58,292 nucleotides of DNA from Ruminococcus sp. (GCA_017473775.1 JAFUJH010000071.1:1-58292), one strand, 5' to 3'; counted from the first letter of the stretch, positions 1 to 8,227 are shown. Made by a program: numbers and translations. The notes: generated from the sequence alone by a model not told the origin.

Positions 1-39
1 CACCTCTGAAAATTTTTTTGAAAAAAATAAAAAAAAGTA

Positions 40-68
40 TTGACAAATCAAAGATTGTATAATATAAT
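40..68 (+). promoter_or_regulatory. sigma-A type promoter of the tRNA-Met/tRNA-Glu unit
   Basis: TTGACA at 40-45 and TATAAT at 63-68 are separated by 17 bases, a consensus vegetative promoter. It lies about 30 bases before the first tRNA and is the only promoter seen for both tRNAs. Confidence 0.8.
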
Positions 69-99
69 ATGCAAGCGTTGTGTTGAGCGGCGTTGACGT

Positions 100-176
100 G
101 GCGGCATAGCTTAGTTGGCTAGAGCGTTCGGTTCATACCCGAAAGGTCGTAGGTTCAAGTCCCACTGCCGCTACCA
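100..176 (+). tRNA. tRNA-Met (CAT), elongator type
   Basis: The cloverleaf folds with a 7-bp acceptor stem (100-106 with 166-172), an anticodon loop ttcatac carrying CAT, a T-loop ttcaagt and an encoded CCA (174-176). The first acceptor pair is G-U, not the unpaired C-A of bacterial initiator tRNA, so it is read as elongator Met; a lysidine-modified tRNA-Ile cannot be excluded by eye. The T-stem has an A-C mismatch (151 with 163). Confidence 0.93.
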
Positions 177-228
177 TTCAGTAAAATAAAGAGTGTAGGA
201 AACGCGATCCTTCCTCTTTTACATATAA

Positions 229-303
229 GGCCCGGTGGTCAAGCGGTTAAGACACCGCCCTTTCACGGCGGTAACACGGGTTCGATTCCCGTCCGGGTCA
301 CCA
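229..303 (+). tRNA. tRNA-Glu (TTC)
   Basis: Acceptor stem 229-235 pairs with 293-299. The anticodon stem ccgcc/ggcgg encloses a loop with TTC, the T-loop is ttcgatt, and CCA is encoded at 301-303. It follows tRNA-Met by about 50 bases with no promoter of its own, so the two are probably co-transcribed. Confidence 0.95.
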
Positions 304-344
304 AAAAAATATAAGCCACACTTTTGTGTGGCTTATATTTTTTT
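303..344 (+). terminator. rho-independent terminator of the tRNA unit
   Basis: A near-perfect inverted repeat: 303-321 pairs with 326-344 around a four-base loop, with an A-run on the left and a T-run on the right. It starts immediately at the tRNA-Glu CCA and would end transcripts in either direction. Confidence 0.9.
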
Positions 345-345
345 G

Positions 346-484
346 AATGAAGCGCATCTTCAATGCATGAAAAATGAAGCACACCTGCGGTGCGTGAAAA
401 ACCGGATTAAAAGCTTGATCTTCCGCGCTTTGCTTCATGGCGACGAAGGAGCCGCTTCGTGTTCGCGACAGCGAACGCTTCATT
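346..484. repeat. composite hairpin array A (spacer AATGAAGC)
   Basis: The word aatgaagc occurs directly at 346-353 and 373-380 and inverted (gcttcat, gcttcatt) at 432-438 and 477-484. Between the words sit small unrelated hairpins: gcat/atgc (354-366), gcac/gtgc (379-393), acgaag/cttcgt (443-460) and gttcgc/gcgaac (461-476). No gene-like reading frame with a ribosome binding site is seen. The architecture matches arrays B and C in this window. Confidence 0.7.
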
Positions 485-553
485 AAACCGAAAAAAGCGC
501 AGAAAAACAATAATCATATCAAAGACCTTATAGTGTGATGTGAACGTTTTTTC

Positions 554-675
554 AATGAAATTCGCCTTGCGGCGAGTGAAATATTACTTCGTAATATGAA
601 ATAGCTCACGCTATGAAATACGCTGCGGCGTATGATAGATTTATTTTATATCGAGCATACGCGAGATATTTCATT
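554..675. repeat. composite hairpin array B (spacer TGAAAT)
   Basis: The word tgaaat recurs at 556-561, 577-582, 597-602 and 614-619, each time followed by a different perfect mini-hairpin: tcgcc/ggcga, atattac/gtaatat, atagc/gctat and atacgc/gcgtat, with 3-4 base loops. An inverted word atttcatt closes the array at 668-675. The stems share no sequence with each other, only the pairing. The rest of 485-760 shows no gene; an isolated attgcgaaagcaat hairpin at 719-733 repeats the first hairpin of array C. Confidence 0.7.
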
Positions 676-756
676 ATTAAAGTCAGAACTATTACCGGAT
701 AGGCATTCATTTTTATCCATTGCGAAAGCAATGGCATACCATCCCACCTAAACTAC

Positions 757-793
757 AAAAACGACAGGCTATGGTTTATAGTCTGTCGTTTCT
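757..793 (-). terminator. terminator of the minus-strand HK operon
   Basis: The stem 761-772 pairs with 778-789 around a 5-base loop (one G-U pair). On the minus strand it is followed by TTTT. It lies just downstream of the last gene of the two-component operon. Confidence 0.8.
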
Positions 794-814
794 TTTGTAT
801 TACTTATATGCAGA

Positions 815-1222
815 TTATTGAAGCAGATCGTCAGTGAGTCGGAGGATTTCGGGGGCTATTCTTGCTCGTTCCTTCCTGACGATTCTGTTATATATGGGAT
901 ATGCAAGGCACACAAGGATGATACCTGCTATACCGATGATAATACCTATGGGCATTGCAAGCTCCTTGAAGCTTCCTAAAAATTCACTCAGGTTGCTCAT
1001 TGTAAGGCTCATACCTATTCCTAAAATCAGTGCACCTATAATACCAAGCGAAAGGGCTGCTGTCTGAGCTTTTTGTGTGACGCTTGCGTCCAGACGGCGT
1101 AGCTGTGACAGCTTGTCCTCTTGCTCCTCTATGGGTGAATATTTCTTTCTGATTGTCTTGATTTCCTCCTGCTCCTTTGCACTGTAAGTATAGCAGAAGG
1201 CTTCCTTTTCTGTATTTTCCAT
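815..1222 (-). CDS. small two-helix membrane protein, paralogue of the 7844-8227 gene
   Basis: This 135-residue protein has a charged N-terminal segment with the motif YTYSAKEQEEI followed by IRKKYSP, then two hydrophobic helices (about residues 52-72 and 88-110), and ends in a charged tail with RLTDDL. The 7844-8227 product has the same layout and motifs (YTYSAKENEEV, IRRKYLP, LTDEL), so the two are paralogues that bracket the locus. The start is ATG at 1222 with AAGGAG seven bases upstream. It is the last gene of the RR-HK operon, 4 bases after the 294-residue membrane protein. No function is known to me; both copies sitting beside a stress-type two-component system and ABC transporters suggests a membrane role, which is inference. 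Confidence 0.85.
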   Translation of the reverse strand: MENTEKEAFCYTYSAKEQEEIKTIRKKYSPIEEQEDKLSQLRRLDASVTQKAQTAALSLGIIGALILGIGMSLTMSNLSEFLGSFKELAMPIGIIIGIAGIILVCLAYPIYNRIVRKERARIAPEILRLTDDLLQ

Positions 1223-1226
1223 CTGA

Positions 1227-2111
1227 TTACTCCTTAGGTAATTTTAGTTGATTCAGCTTTTTTGTTCCCTTTACTATCATATATATTGACATTGCAATGA
1301 TAAACGCGGATATTGCTCCACCTGATGTACCAAGAAAAAGCCTACGCTGTGAGAGGCTGATTGAGCCGTCGCCGAAGGTGGTGAGCATAGTTGACTCCAG
1401 AGTAAGCATAGATACAAAGGCTGAGGCAAGGCTGATCGCCTTGGAGGCTGAGTACACAGGGCTGTTGTAGCGTCTGTACCTGAGGGTGTTCGCTATAGCA
1501 AAAGCCAAAGATGTGAAGGTATATGCCGCCAGTGCTATGGTTGTTATCTCGTGGTGAATGAAGGTTCTGTTCCAATACACCATAAAGAAAATTATCAGTG
1601 CAAGTGCCAGATTCATTATAAGCAGGAATACTCCACAGGTGCGATATCTGCGAAGCTCCTGTTCCATATGCTCTGCCGGCTTATGGCGGCTTGTGTAGCG
1701 GACTAAGAAAAACCGCATAACTGCAAGAAAAATATAATACACAGCCAAAGAATAATACCAGAAGGTATGATGTATGACACCAAGTGCCAATTGAAACACT
1801 GCGTAGGCTGTATTGAACAACAGAGAGCCGTAAAGAGAAACATTAACTCTGAGTCGGGCATCCTCCTGCCATAGCCTTGTATATTTGTTTTTTGCTATAA
1901 AGCCTTTTACCCATGCAATCAACCGAGGAATCCGCAGGCACCAAACAAACACTGTGTACGCCGAAAGCACATAGGAGACAATGGCAAAAGGCGACTCTGT
2001 ACCTAAGTAAATCATTGAACAAATAAGAAACAATGCAGATACAGGTATGAGAATTATCATCAGTGCTGTATGAGGATAAAGGAAGGCTGTGCCGATTTTC
2101 TTCCACATCAT
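1227..2111 (-). CDS. polytopic membrane protein of unknown function
   Basis: 294 residues with about seven or eight hydrophobic segments spread over the whole length, a short basic C-terminus, and no catalytic motif that I recognise. It begins one base after the histidine kinase stop codon and is preceded by CAGGTG. Two ATGs are adjacent (2111 and 2108), so the start is uncertain by one residue. It is co-transcribed with the kinase and regulator and may be a target or accessory of that system. I do not recognise the family. Confidence 0.85.
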   Translation of the reverse strand: MMWKKIGTAFLYPHTALMIILIPVSALFLICSMIYLGTESPFAIVSYVLSAYTVFVWCLRIPRLIAWVKGFIAKNKYTRLWQEDARLRVNVSLYGSLLFNTAYAVFQLALGVIHHTFWYYSLAVYYIFLAVMRFFLVRYTSRHKPAEHMEQELRRYRTCGVFLLIMNLALALIIFFMVYWNRTFIHHEITTIALAAYTFTSLAFAIANTLRYRRYNSPVYSASKAISLASAFVSMLTLESTMLTTFGDGSISLSQRRLFLGTSGGAISAFIIAMSIYMIVKGTKKLNQLKLPKE

Positions 2112-2112
2112 A

Positions 2113-3186
2113 TCAGCACCTGCTTATTCTGACAACAAAGGTGGAGCCCTTGCCCACCACGCTCTCTACTGAAATCTCGCCGTGCATAATATCAACCACG
2201 CGCTTGACAAGAGCCAAGCCAAGTCCGTTGCCCTGTGAGCTGTGGGAGGTATCCCCTTGATAGAACTTCTCAAATATATGCGCTCCCACTTGGGGAGTCA
2301 TTCCGCAACCTGTATCAGTAACCCTGACTTGCGCATAGTCAGGCGTAGCACTGAGGCTGACCGTCACCTTACCGCCTGAGGGTGTAAACTTGAAGGCATT
2401 GGAAAACAGGTTATTCCACACATGGCTCAGAAGCTCTGCGTCAGCCTTCACTATGATATCCTCGGCAATGTCTGTTTCTATCTCAATATCTGATTGCTCC
2501 CATACATTCTCATACTGCAACAGGCACTCGCAAAGCTGTTCGCCTAAGTTGAATTCGGTTATGCAAGGGTAAATCTGCTGATTTTCAAGTCGGTTGAGCT
2601 TCAATATATTTGTCATCATATCTGCCATTTTACGGCAGGTATCGGTGACAGCCTTTGCATATTCCATTCGCTTTTCTTGAGACAAATCGGGAGCTTGCAG
2701 GAGAGTTCCGTAATTCTGCATAACAGCAAGAGGAGTCTTCATCTCGTGGGAAACATTGGCAATAAAATCCGTACGCAGAGTCTCCACACTGCCCAGCTCC
2801 TCTGCCATTTTATTGAAGCAATCGATAACACGGTTGAAGGTCTCATCTGTACCGATTATATTTTTATTATTGATACGCACAGAGAAATCACCCTGTATGA
2901 GCTTCTCTGCTGCCTGCGTGATATTCCTGACAGGACGCTCAACCGTCAGCTTCCTGCGGATAGTATCAATCACTGTGAAAATCAGGCTGAGAAGTGCTAC
3001 ATTGATAAAGGTAATCTTTGCGGCGGCGCCGATGTTATCATCTGTCAGCTCAAGTCCCAGACTATCCCTGAGAGTTGACACAAACAGCATGGTACAGCAG
3101 GTGATAATGAAGGCTACCAGAATAAAAAACACAAAGTAATGATTGAGCCATCTGAGGATACTTTTGATAACGGTTTTGTCCTTCAC
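2113..3186 (-). CDS. sensor histidine kinase with short extracellular loop
   Basis: 357 residues. Two membrane helices (about 14-37 and 58-75) enclose only about 20 external residues, then a HAMP segment, a dimerisation/phosphoacceptor helix with VSHEMKTPL (the His is phosphorylated), and an ATPase domain with N-box NNLFSNAFKF, G1 DTGCGM and G2 GNGLGLAL. A loop this short cannot hold a ligand domain, which fits kinases that sense envelope stress within the membrane or through an ABC partner. It overlaps the regulator stop codon by 4 bases, so the two are translationally coupled. Nearby ABC pairs of the peptide-resistance type make antimicrobial peptides or cell-wall stress the likely cue; this is inference. 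Confidence 0.95.
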   Translation of the reverse strand: MKDKTVIKSILRWLNHYFVFFILVAFIITCCTMLFVSTLRDSLGLELTDDNIGAAAKITFINVALLSLIFTVIDTIRRKLTVERPVRNITQAAEKLIQGDFSVRINNKNIIGTDETFNRVIDCFNKMAEELGSVETLRTDFIANVSHEMKTPLAVMQNYGTLLQAPDLSQEKRMEYAKAVTDTCRKMADMMTNILKLNRLENQQIYPCITEFNLGEQLCECLLQYENVWEQSDIEIETDIAEDIIVKADAELLSHVWNNLFSNAFKFTPSGGKVTVSLSATPDYAQVRVTDTGCGMTPQVGAHIFEKFYQGDTSHSSQGNGLGLALVKRVVDIMHGEISVESVVGKGSTFVVRISRC

Positions 3187-3854
3187 TTAATCACCGCCTT
3201 GTAACCAAGACCGTGGACGGTCTTTATCTCGAAATCATCACAGGCTGACAGCTTGGAGCGAAGCTTGGTCATATATACATCCACTGCTCTGGGAGCAGTT
3301 TCGGTATCTGCATCCCAGAACTCATCCATAAGCTGTGTCCTCGTGAAGGTCTTCTTAGGGTAGCTGAGGAGCTTGTAGAGAATACTGAACTCACGGTTTG
3401 TAAGGGGTATCTCCTCATCCCCAAGATACGCAGTATGCTCATCTGCATCCATAACGAAACTGCCAATCTCCAACTTTCGTGAGGAGGCGATTTTAGCACG
3501 GCGGAGCAGTGCACCGATACGAAGGTACAGCTCGTCTAAATCAATGGGCTTTACCATATAATCATCTACGCCGATACGGAAGCCCCTCTGCTTGGAGGCT
3601 ATATCATCACGGGCGGTCATAAAGAGGATTGGGATATCCTCATTAAGCTCACGCACATTGCTTGCAAACTCAAAGCCGTCCACCTGAGGCATCATAATAT
3701 CGGATATGATAAGGTCTATTATATTTTCATACAGAGCGTCATAGCCCTCTGCCGCACTCAGGCAACCGATGGCTTCGTAGCCGCTGTGATTCAGAAATGA
3801 ACAAACGGTCTTGTTAAGTTCTCTGTCGTCCTCTACAACTAATATCTTGAACAT
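3183..3854 (-). CDS. OmpR/PhoB-family response regulator
   Basis: 223 residues. The receiver domain (1-115) has the acidic pair VVEDD, the phosphoacceptor Asp in IISDIMMPQ and the Lys in MVKPIDL. The C-terminal winged helix (about 130-220) has NREFSILYKLL and the recognition region ending GLGYKAVIK. The start is taken at ATG 3854 because GGAGGTAGCAGG lies directly upstream; the frame is open 17 codons further but without a site. It has its own promoter (3885-3912), and a direct-repeat box overlaps the -35, suggesting autoregulation. Confidence 0.95.
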   Translation of the reverse strand: MFKILVVEDDRELNKTVCSFLNHSGYEAIGCLSAAEGYDALYENIIDLIISDIMMPQVDGFEFASNVRELNEDIPILFMTARDDIASKQRGFRIGVDDYMVKPIDLDELYLRIGALLRRAKIASSRKLEIGSFVMDADEHTAYLGDEEIPLTNREFSILYKLLSYPKKTFTRTQLMDEFWDADTETAPRAVDVYMTKLRSKLSACDDFEIKTVHGLGYKAVIK

Positions 3855-3884
3855 CCTGCTACCTCCGTATAATACTTCAATTCT

Positions 3885-3912
3885 ATTATACAGTATAACA
3901 CCCAAATGTTAA
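3885..3912 (-). promoter_or_regulatory. promoter of the RR-HK operon
   Basis: On the minus strand TTAACA (3912-3907) and TATAAT (3890-3885) are 16 bases apart. The start site would lie about 25-30 bases before the regulator ATG. The -35 lies inside the putative regulator box at 3904-3924. Confidence 0.75.
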
Positions 3913-3924
3913 AGTTTTGTTTAC
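3904..3924 (-). promoter_or_regulatory. putative response-regulator box 1 (upstream of RR)
   Basis: Minus-strand reading is GTAAACA-AAAC-TTTAACA-TTT: two 7-base half-sites in direct repeat with an 11-base period, as expected for OmpR/PhoB-type dimers. The same arrangement occurs at 8534-8554 and 8641-8661. Confidence 0.6.
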
Positions 3925-3938
3925 GATTTGATATTGTC

Positions 3939-3979
3939 AAAAAAAATGCGGAGCTGTACCTAAAATGATACGCTCCGCT
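3939..3979 (-). terminator. terminator of the ABC operon
   Basis: gcggagc (3948-3954) pairs with gctccgc (3972-3978); on the minus strand the stem is followed by eight T residues. It separates the ABC genes from the RR-HK operon, so the latter needs its own promoter. Confidence 0.85.
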
Positions 3980-3983
3980 GAAT

Positions 3984-4799
3984 TTATACCAACCTTGTTT
4001 TATTAAGTACTAATCTGCTGAACACCCCAAGACAAAGGCTAAACAGTACTCCCCCTGCAATGCAGAGAAACACATTCATTAAACCTGAATTGAGAGGAGT
4101 TATCATTGAAACCATCATAAAGAGCAACATTCCACCGCCGAGGGAGCCACAGATTGCAAGCCAGGACTTCTGCTTTGCTATGACACTTACAAGTACAAAT
4201 ATAGCAACAAACACAAGCATCAGAAAAAGCTTTGCAATCATACACAGTACAAGATTTACTGCTGTAAAACCCAACATCTCAAAGGAAAGCCCTGATACAG
4301 CTCCGCCAATAATTGCACCGATAAAGTAAAAAGCAAGCATAAATGCTCCGCAGATAAAGCCCGCAAGTGTTTTGGAAACAACATACTCCCCTTTCCTTGC
4401 ACGGACGGTGAACAGATTCTTTGCGTAACCACTTCTGAAATCTGCACAGATAAACAGGCAGACGAAAACGGCAACCAACATAAACATCATATTGATGTTG
4501 CACATACTCATTACATCCATTCCACCCATAGCAGCACCTTGAGCTGTAGGCAGAGTTCCGATAGACTGCCACACATTTTCAGGCCCGTGGATTATAGTCT
4601 CAACTCCTGTCTGTGGATCAACAGACACAGAGCCGTCCATCATACTCATCATAACATTCATTACAACAGGAATCAAAAGTGCACAGGCAATCAGAATATA
4701 AAACAGCGGAGATTTGAACATTCGCCTGAAGTCCACCCTGAACATACTTATTAGCCGTTTACCGAATGTATACTCAGGAAATCTTAACCGGTTATTCAT
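3984..4799 (-). CDS. ABC-2 type permease (second pair)
   Basis: 271 residues with a cytoplasmic N-terminus and about six membrane helices, plus an extracellular loop (about 60-105) after the first helix. It is homologous in layout and opening (RMFKSPLFYIL / RLFHTPMFYIF) to the permease at 5714-6550, so the two pairs arose by duplication. ATG at 4799 is preceded by GGAGGCAATTAAA and follows the ATPase stop by one base. With the adjacent ATPase it would form a BcrAB/LanFE-like exporter or membrane-clearing transporter; the substrate is not visible in the sequence. Confidence 0.9.
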   Translation of the reverse strand: MNNRLRFPEYTFGKRLISMFRVDFRRMFKSPLFYILIACALLIPVVMNVMMSMMDGSVSVDPQTGVETIIHGPENVWQSIGTLPTAQGAAMGGMDVMSMCNINMMFMLVAVFVCLFICADFRSGYAKNLFTVRARKGEYVVSKTLAGFICGAFMLAFYFIGAIIGGAVSGLSFEMLGFTAVNLVLCMIAKLFLMLVFVAIFVLVSVIAKQKSWLAICGSLGGGMLLFMMVSMITPLNSGLMNVFLCIAGGVLFSLCLGVFSRLVLNKTRLV

Positions 4800-4800
4800 T

Positions 4801-5700
4801 TTAATTGCCTCCTTTCATCAAATCGATGTAGTATTCTTCAAGACCAATCTTTTCTGTCATTATTTCAGTGACAATGACTCCGTTTTCGTACAGATAAGTG
4901 ACAACCGCCTCAGGTGGCACAGGGTCATACACACGGATGTAGCCTGCCTCATCCACTTCCACACGGGAATACTTACTGTTGAGCAATAACTTTGCTCTGC
5001 TCATATCCTTTGCCTGAAGTGCTGTATAGGTTCGACAGCTTGCATCAAGCTCCTGAGCGGTCATCTCTCGTATCATTCTGCCGTGACGGATGATACCATA
5101 GTGAGTTGCTACCTTCTGAAGCTCACCCAGCAAATGAGAAGACACAATGATGCTTCTGTTGCCGTCCTTGACAATATCAGTAAAAACCTCACGCATAATT
5201 CTCATACCATCCGCATCCAGACCGTTGAGGGGCTCATCCAGCACAAGCAGATAAGGGTTACCCAGCAGTGCCATTGCAATTCCGACCCTCTGCTTCATAC
5301 CAAGGGAGCAATTCTTATACTTATTGCTTGCGGCTCCCTCCATTCTGACGGTTTTCAGAATACTGATGACCTGTTTTTTTGCATCAGGCAGACTCAGGTT
5401 CTCCGCCTGAAGCATCATATTATCCCAGACAGAAAGTTCAGGAAAGCACCCGGGGGATTCAATCAGAACACCCAGCTTTGCACGGACATTGGCATCTGTA
5501 TTATCCTTGCCGTAGAGTCTGATACTGCCACTGCTTTTGGGAATAAGTCCGCAAATCATTTTTTCTGTGGTAGATTTGCCTGAGCCGTTCTCTCCGATGA
5601 AGCCGTAGATTGCACCCATGGGTACTGTCATATCAAGTCCACGGACAGCCTGTTTTGAGCCGAAGCTCTTTGATAGATTTTTAATTTCAACTGCATTCAT
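4801..5700 (-). CDS. ABC transporter ATPase (second pair)
   Basis: 299 residues. Walker A is GENGSGKST (about 37-45), the signature is SLGMKQR, Walker B is LLVLDEP, and the switch His lies in IVSSHLL; a C-terminal regulatory segment of about 80 residues follows. It belongs to the bacitracin/lantibiotic-immunity ATPase type. The start is ATG 5700, which has AAGGAGGCGGACA upstream; the frame is open eight codons further upstream. It is nearly collinear with the 6552-7454 ATPase. Confidence 0.94.
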   Translation of the reverse strand: MNAVEIKNLSKSFGSKQAVRGLDMTVPMGAIYGFIGENGSGKSTTEKMICGLIPKSSGSIRLYGKDNTDANVRAKLGVLIESPGCFPELSVWDNMMLQAENLSLPDAKKQVISILKTVRMEGAASNKYKNCSLGMKQRVGIAMALLGNPYLLVLDEPLNGLDADGMRIMREVFTDIVKDGNRSIIVSSHLLGELQKVATHYGIIRHGRMIREMTAQELDASCRTYTALQAKDMSRAKLLLNSKYSRVEVDEAGYIRVYDPVPPEAVVTYLYENGVIVTEIMTEKIGLEEYYIDLMKGGN

Positions 5701-5713
5701 ATTGTCCGCCTCC

Positions 5714-6550
5714 TTAATATACATCGCTCTTATTGAGGATAAGAGTACCGAGCAGGTTATAGAACACTGCCCACACTACTGACACAAGCACACAGGTGAT
5801 GAGTGTCCCTGCATCCGATGTAAGGCAGGCGTTAACTGAGGACCCGTATAGAAAAAGATTGAGGAAAGTTGTGGGAAGTGGCAAGCTCTCCACTACGGCG
5901 GCAACTCCGATAATAAGAATACCTGTTCCGAAGAAAAAGCTGGAGGCTATGGAAATACCGAAGTATCTTCTGAACACAATGTTCAGAAATGTATAAAGAC
6001 TTGCCCATCCAAGGCTCATAATCATCTTGCCCATAACAGCAAGAACAAGAGAGACGACATTAACCTCCATCGAATAGCCTGCAAGCATACCTCCCACAGT
6101 ACCGCCGATAAAATATGTAATGCACATACACACCATAGCAAAGGCACAAACTATGGATTTGGACATCATATAGTCCTGCTTCTTTGCGTGAGTGGTAAAC
6201 AACTGCTTTACATATCCGCTCTTATAATCGTGTCCGATGAAGATAGAAACCATAATTCCGCCAAATATGAATACCATATTCATATTGGCATAATCAGCGA
6301 TAGTGTTAATTACATAAAGTGGCTCTGAGGCGGCAATTATCTGCCACACATTGGAGTAGAGAGGCTCCATAGTGTTGCCATTCTGATCAGGCATTGTTGT
6401 CATTGCTGATACCATAGCAGGGATTATAGCTGCTATAGTAAGGAAAATATAAAACATAGGAGTATGAAAAAGGCGGTAAAAGTCTACGCCCAACATTCCC
6501 CTGAGTCTCTCTGAGAAACGGGGAGTTCTGAATCTGAGTTCTTGCGTCAT
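5714..6550 (-). CDS. ABC-2 type permease (first pair)
   Basis: 278 residues with six predicted membrane helices and an N-terminal amphipathic stretch before helix 1. It starts at ATG 6550, one base after the ATPase stop, with GGAGGAG upstream. It is paralogous to the 3984-4799 permease and is the partner of the 6552-7454 ATPase. Confidence 0.9.
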   Translation of the reverse strand: MTQELRFRTPRFSERLRGMLGVDFYRLFHTPMFYIFLTIAAIIPAMVSAMTTMPDQNGNTMEPLYSNVWQIIAASEPLYVINTIADYANMNMVFIFGGIMVSIFIGHDYKSGYVKQLFTTHAKKQDYMMSKSIVCAFAMVCMCITYFIGGTVGGMLAGYSMEVNVVSLVLAVMGKMIMSLGWASLYTFLNIVFRRYFGISIASSFFFGTGILIIGVAAVVESLPLPTTFLNLFLYGSSVNACLTSDAGTLITCVLVSVVWAVFYNLLGTLILNKSDVY

Positions 6551-6551
6551 T

Positions 6552-7454
6552 TTAGTTCTCCTCCTTTGCTGACATAAGCTCTATGTAATACTGCTCAAGT
6601 CCAATCTTGTTCTTTCGTATTTCGCTGACAATGTGACCTTGTCTCATTAAGTAATCAACAACAGCGGCTGTATCCTCAACATCATAAACACGGATATACT
6701 CATCATCCATACGCACACGGGAAAATTTCTGTGACAAAAGGTCTGCGGCGGACTGCATATGACGGGTTTTCAGAGAAATATACACCTGTGCTCTGCTGTC
6801 CATTTCTGTAGCGGTAAGCTCCATTATCATTCTGCCCTGACGGATAATTCCGTAATGGGTGGCAATTTTCTCAAGCTCGCCCAGAATATGGGAAGAAATA
6901 AGCACAGTACAGCCGTAGTTCTTTGTAATGTCCACGAGTATCTCTCGCATAATCCTCATACCGTCTGTGTCAAGTCCGTTGATAGGCTCATCAAGAATGA
7001 GAAGTGCAGGCTCACCAAGGAGAGCCATCGCGATACCGATACGCTGCTTCATACCAAGGGAGCAGCTCTTGAATTTAATGTTTGCAGAATCCTCCATACG
7101 GACGATTTCAAGAACACGGCGAATTTCCTCATCAGCGTTTTCAACACCGAGATTGATACACTGCATCATCAGATTCTGATATACGCTCGAATCGGGGAAA
7201 CAGCCTGCGTTCTCAATAAGTGCACCTACCTTCACACGGACACCTGCATCAGTGTAATCCTTGCCGAACAGCCTGATGCTTCCCCTGTCGGGAACAAGGT
7301 GTCCGCAGATGAGCTTTTCTGTGGTGGATTTGCCTGAGCCGTTCTCGCCGATAAAGCCGTAGATTGCACCTACAGGAACGGTCATATTCAGGTTATCAAC
7401 CGCATACATACCGCGGAAGCTCTTGGACAAGCCGCGTATTTCAATAGCGTTCAT
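6552..7454 (-). CDS. ABC transporter ATPase (first pair)
   Basis: 300 residues with Walker A GENGSGKST, signature SLGMKQR, Walker B LLILDEP and the H-loop VLISSHIL. ATG 7454 is preceded by AAAGGAGAATTATT. It is the first of the four ABC genes, which are packed with gaps of one to thirteen bases. The duplicated pairs may form one heteromeric transporter or two transporters with related substrates; the sequence does not decide. Confidence 0.94.
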   Translation of the reverse strand: MNAIEIRGLSKSFRGMYAVDNLNMTVPVGAIYGFIGENGSGKSTTEKLICGHLVPDRGSIRLFGKDYTDAGVRVKVGALIENAGCFPDSSVYQNLMMQCINLGVENADEEIRRVLEIVRMEDSANIKFKSCSLGMKQRIGIAMALLGEPALLILDEPINGLDTDGMRIMREILVDITKNYGCTVLISSHILGELEKIATHYGIIRQGRMIMELTATEMDSRAQVYISLKTRHMQSAADLLSQKFSRVRMDDEYIRVYDVEDTAAVVDYLMRQGHIVSEIRKNKIGLEQYYIELMSAKEEN

Positions 7455-7489
7455 AATAATTCTCCTTTGCTTTGTTCAGATGCTGACAC

Positions 7490-7515
7490 AGCGAGGCACC
7501 AAGCAGTACCTCGCT
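7490..7515 (-). other. stable intercistronic hairpin without T-run
   Basis: On the minus strand AGCGAGGTAC pairs with GTGCCTCGCT (ten pairs, one G-U) around the loop TGCTTG. It lies between the 82-residue protein and the first ABC ATPase. No T-run follows, so a processing or mRNA-stability element is more likely than a terminator. Confidence 0.6.
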
Positions 7516-7529
7516 TTGATGTATTTCAA

Positions 7530-7778
7530 TCAGTTGCTCTTTGCGGAATCTATACGAGCCTGTGCTTCTTCCTGACGCTTCTTTGCTTCTGCTATCTGCT
7601 TGTCATGCTTTGCCTGCATCATAGCCTTGCGTCTCTCTGGATCGCCCATTGCCTTTGCTTCTTCCCACTGCGCTCTGGACTCAGACTTGTGTGCCTCAAA
7701 CTGAGCTTTATCAACCTGATGCTGTGCTCTTGCAGATTCCTTCATATCCTCGAATGCTTTTTTGATGAAATTTGCCAT
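7530..7778 (-). CDS. small charged helical protein
   Basis: 82 residues, almost entirely charged or Ala/Gln and without a membrane segment, predicted to be one long helix or coiled coil (about 10-78). ATG 7778 follows GGAGAATACCATA. It lies in the operon between a two-helix membrane protein and the ABC genes. I do not recognise the family; a soluble or membrane-peripheral helical accessory protein is the most that can be said. Confidence 0.75.
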   Translation of the reverse strand: MANFIKKAFEDMKESARAQHQVDKAQFEAHKSESRAQWEEAKAMGDPERRKAMMQAKHDKQIAEAKKRQEEAQARIDSAKSN

Positions 7779-7843
7779 TATGGTATTCTCCTTTATTAAA
7801 AATATATTTATAAATTTTGCGTCTGATAAGGTCAGGTGGTGTA

Positions 7844-8227
7844 TTACTCAATTGAAAGTTCATCTGTTAACTCAAGTATCCTTGAGGTGTGTTTTGCTTT
7901 CGCTTTGTTATGGGCTGTTGTGTACACAGGAAAGGCTGAAATCATAGTCCCTGCACCTATAAGACCGACCACAACACCGCATATTACGGAAAGGGTACCC
8001 TCTCCTATAACCTGCATTGAAAGGCACATTCCTGCGCCAAATATCAATACTCCGATAATTCCTACACATAGGGACAGCGTAACACCTGAGTTTTGGACAA
8101 AGTCATCCAGTCGTTTCAGTTCCTCGTATTTACTTTCCTCACGAGGAAGGTACTTGCGGCGTATTGCCTGTACCTCTTCGTTTTCCTTCGCTGAATATGT
8201 GTAGATGAATGTTGTATCCTGATTCAT
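7844..8227 (-). CDS. small two-helix membrane protein, paralogue of the 815-1222 gene
   Basis: 127 residues from ATG 8227, chosen because AAGGGGAAATAT lies directly upstream; a GTG seven codons earlier has no clear site. The N-terminal motif YTYSAKENEEV and IRRKYLP, two hydrophobic helices (about 45-65 and 78-100) and C-terminal RILELTDEL match the paralogue at the other end of the locus. It is second in the operon that leads into the ABC genes. Function unknown. Confidence 0.85.
   Translation of the reverse strand: MNQDTTFIYTYSAKENEEVQAIRRKYLPREESKYEELKRLDDFVQNSGVTLSLCVGIIGVLIFGAGMCLSMQVIGEGTLSVICGVVVGLIGAGTMISAFPVYTTAHNKAKAKHTSRILELTDELSIE

Noticed and set aside
298-510. 70-residue reading frame on the minus strand
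   Set aside because: It lies wholly over the tRNA-Glu terminator and hairpin array A; the open frame follows from the repeated spacer words and there is no ribosome binding site.
346-675. CRISPR-like array
   Set aside because: The repeated words are only 6-8 bases, spacing is irregular, the between-parts are self-complementary hairpins and no cas gene is present.
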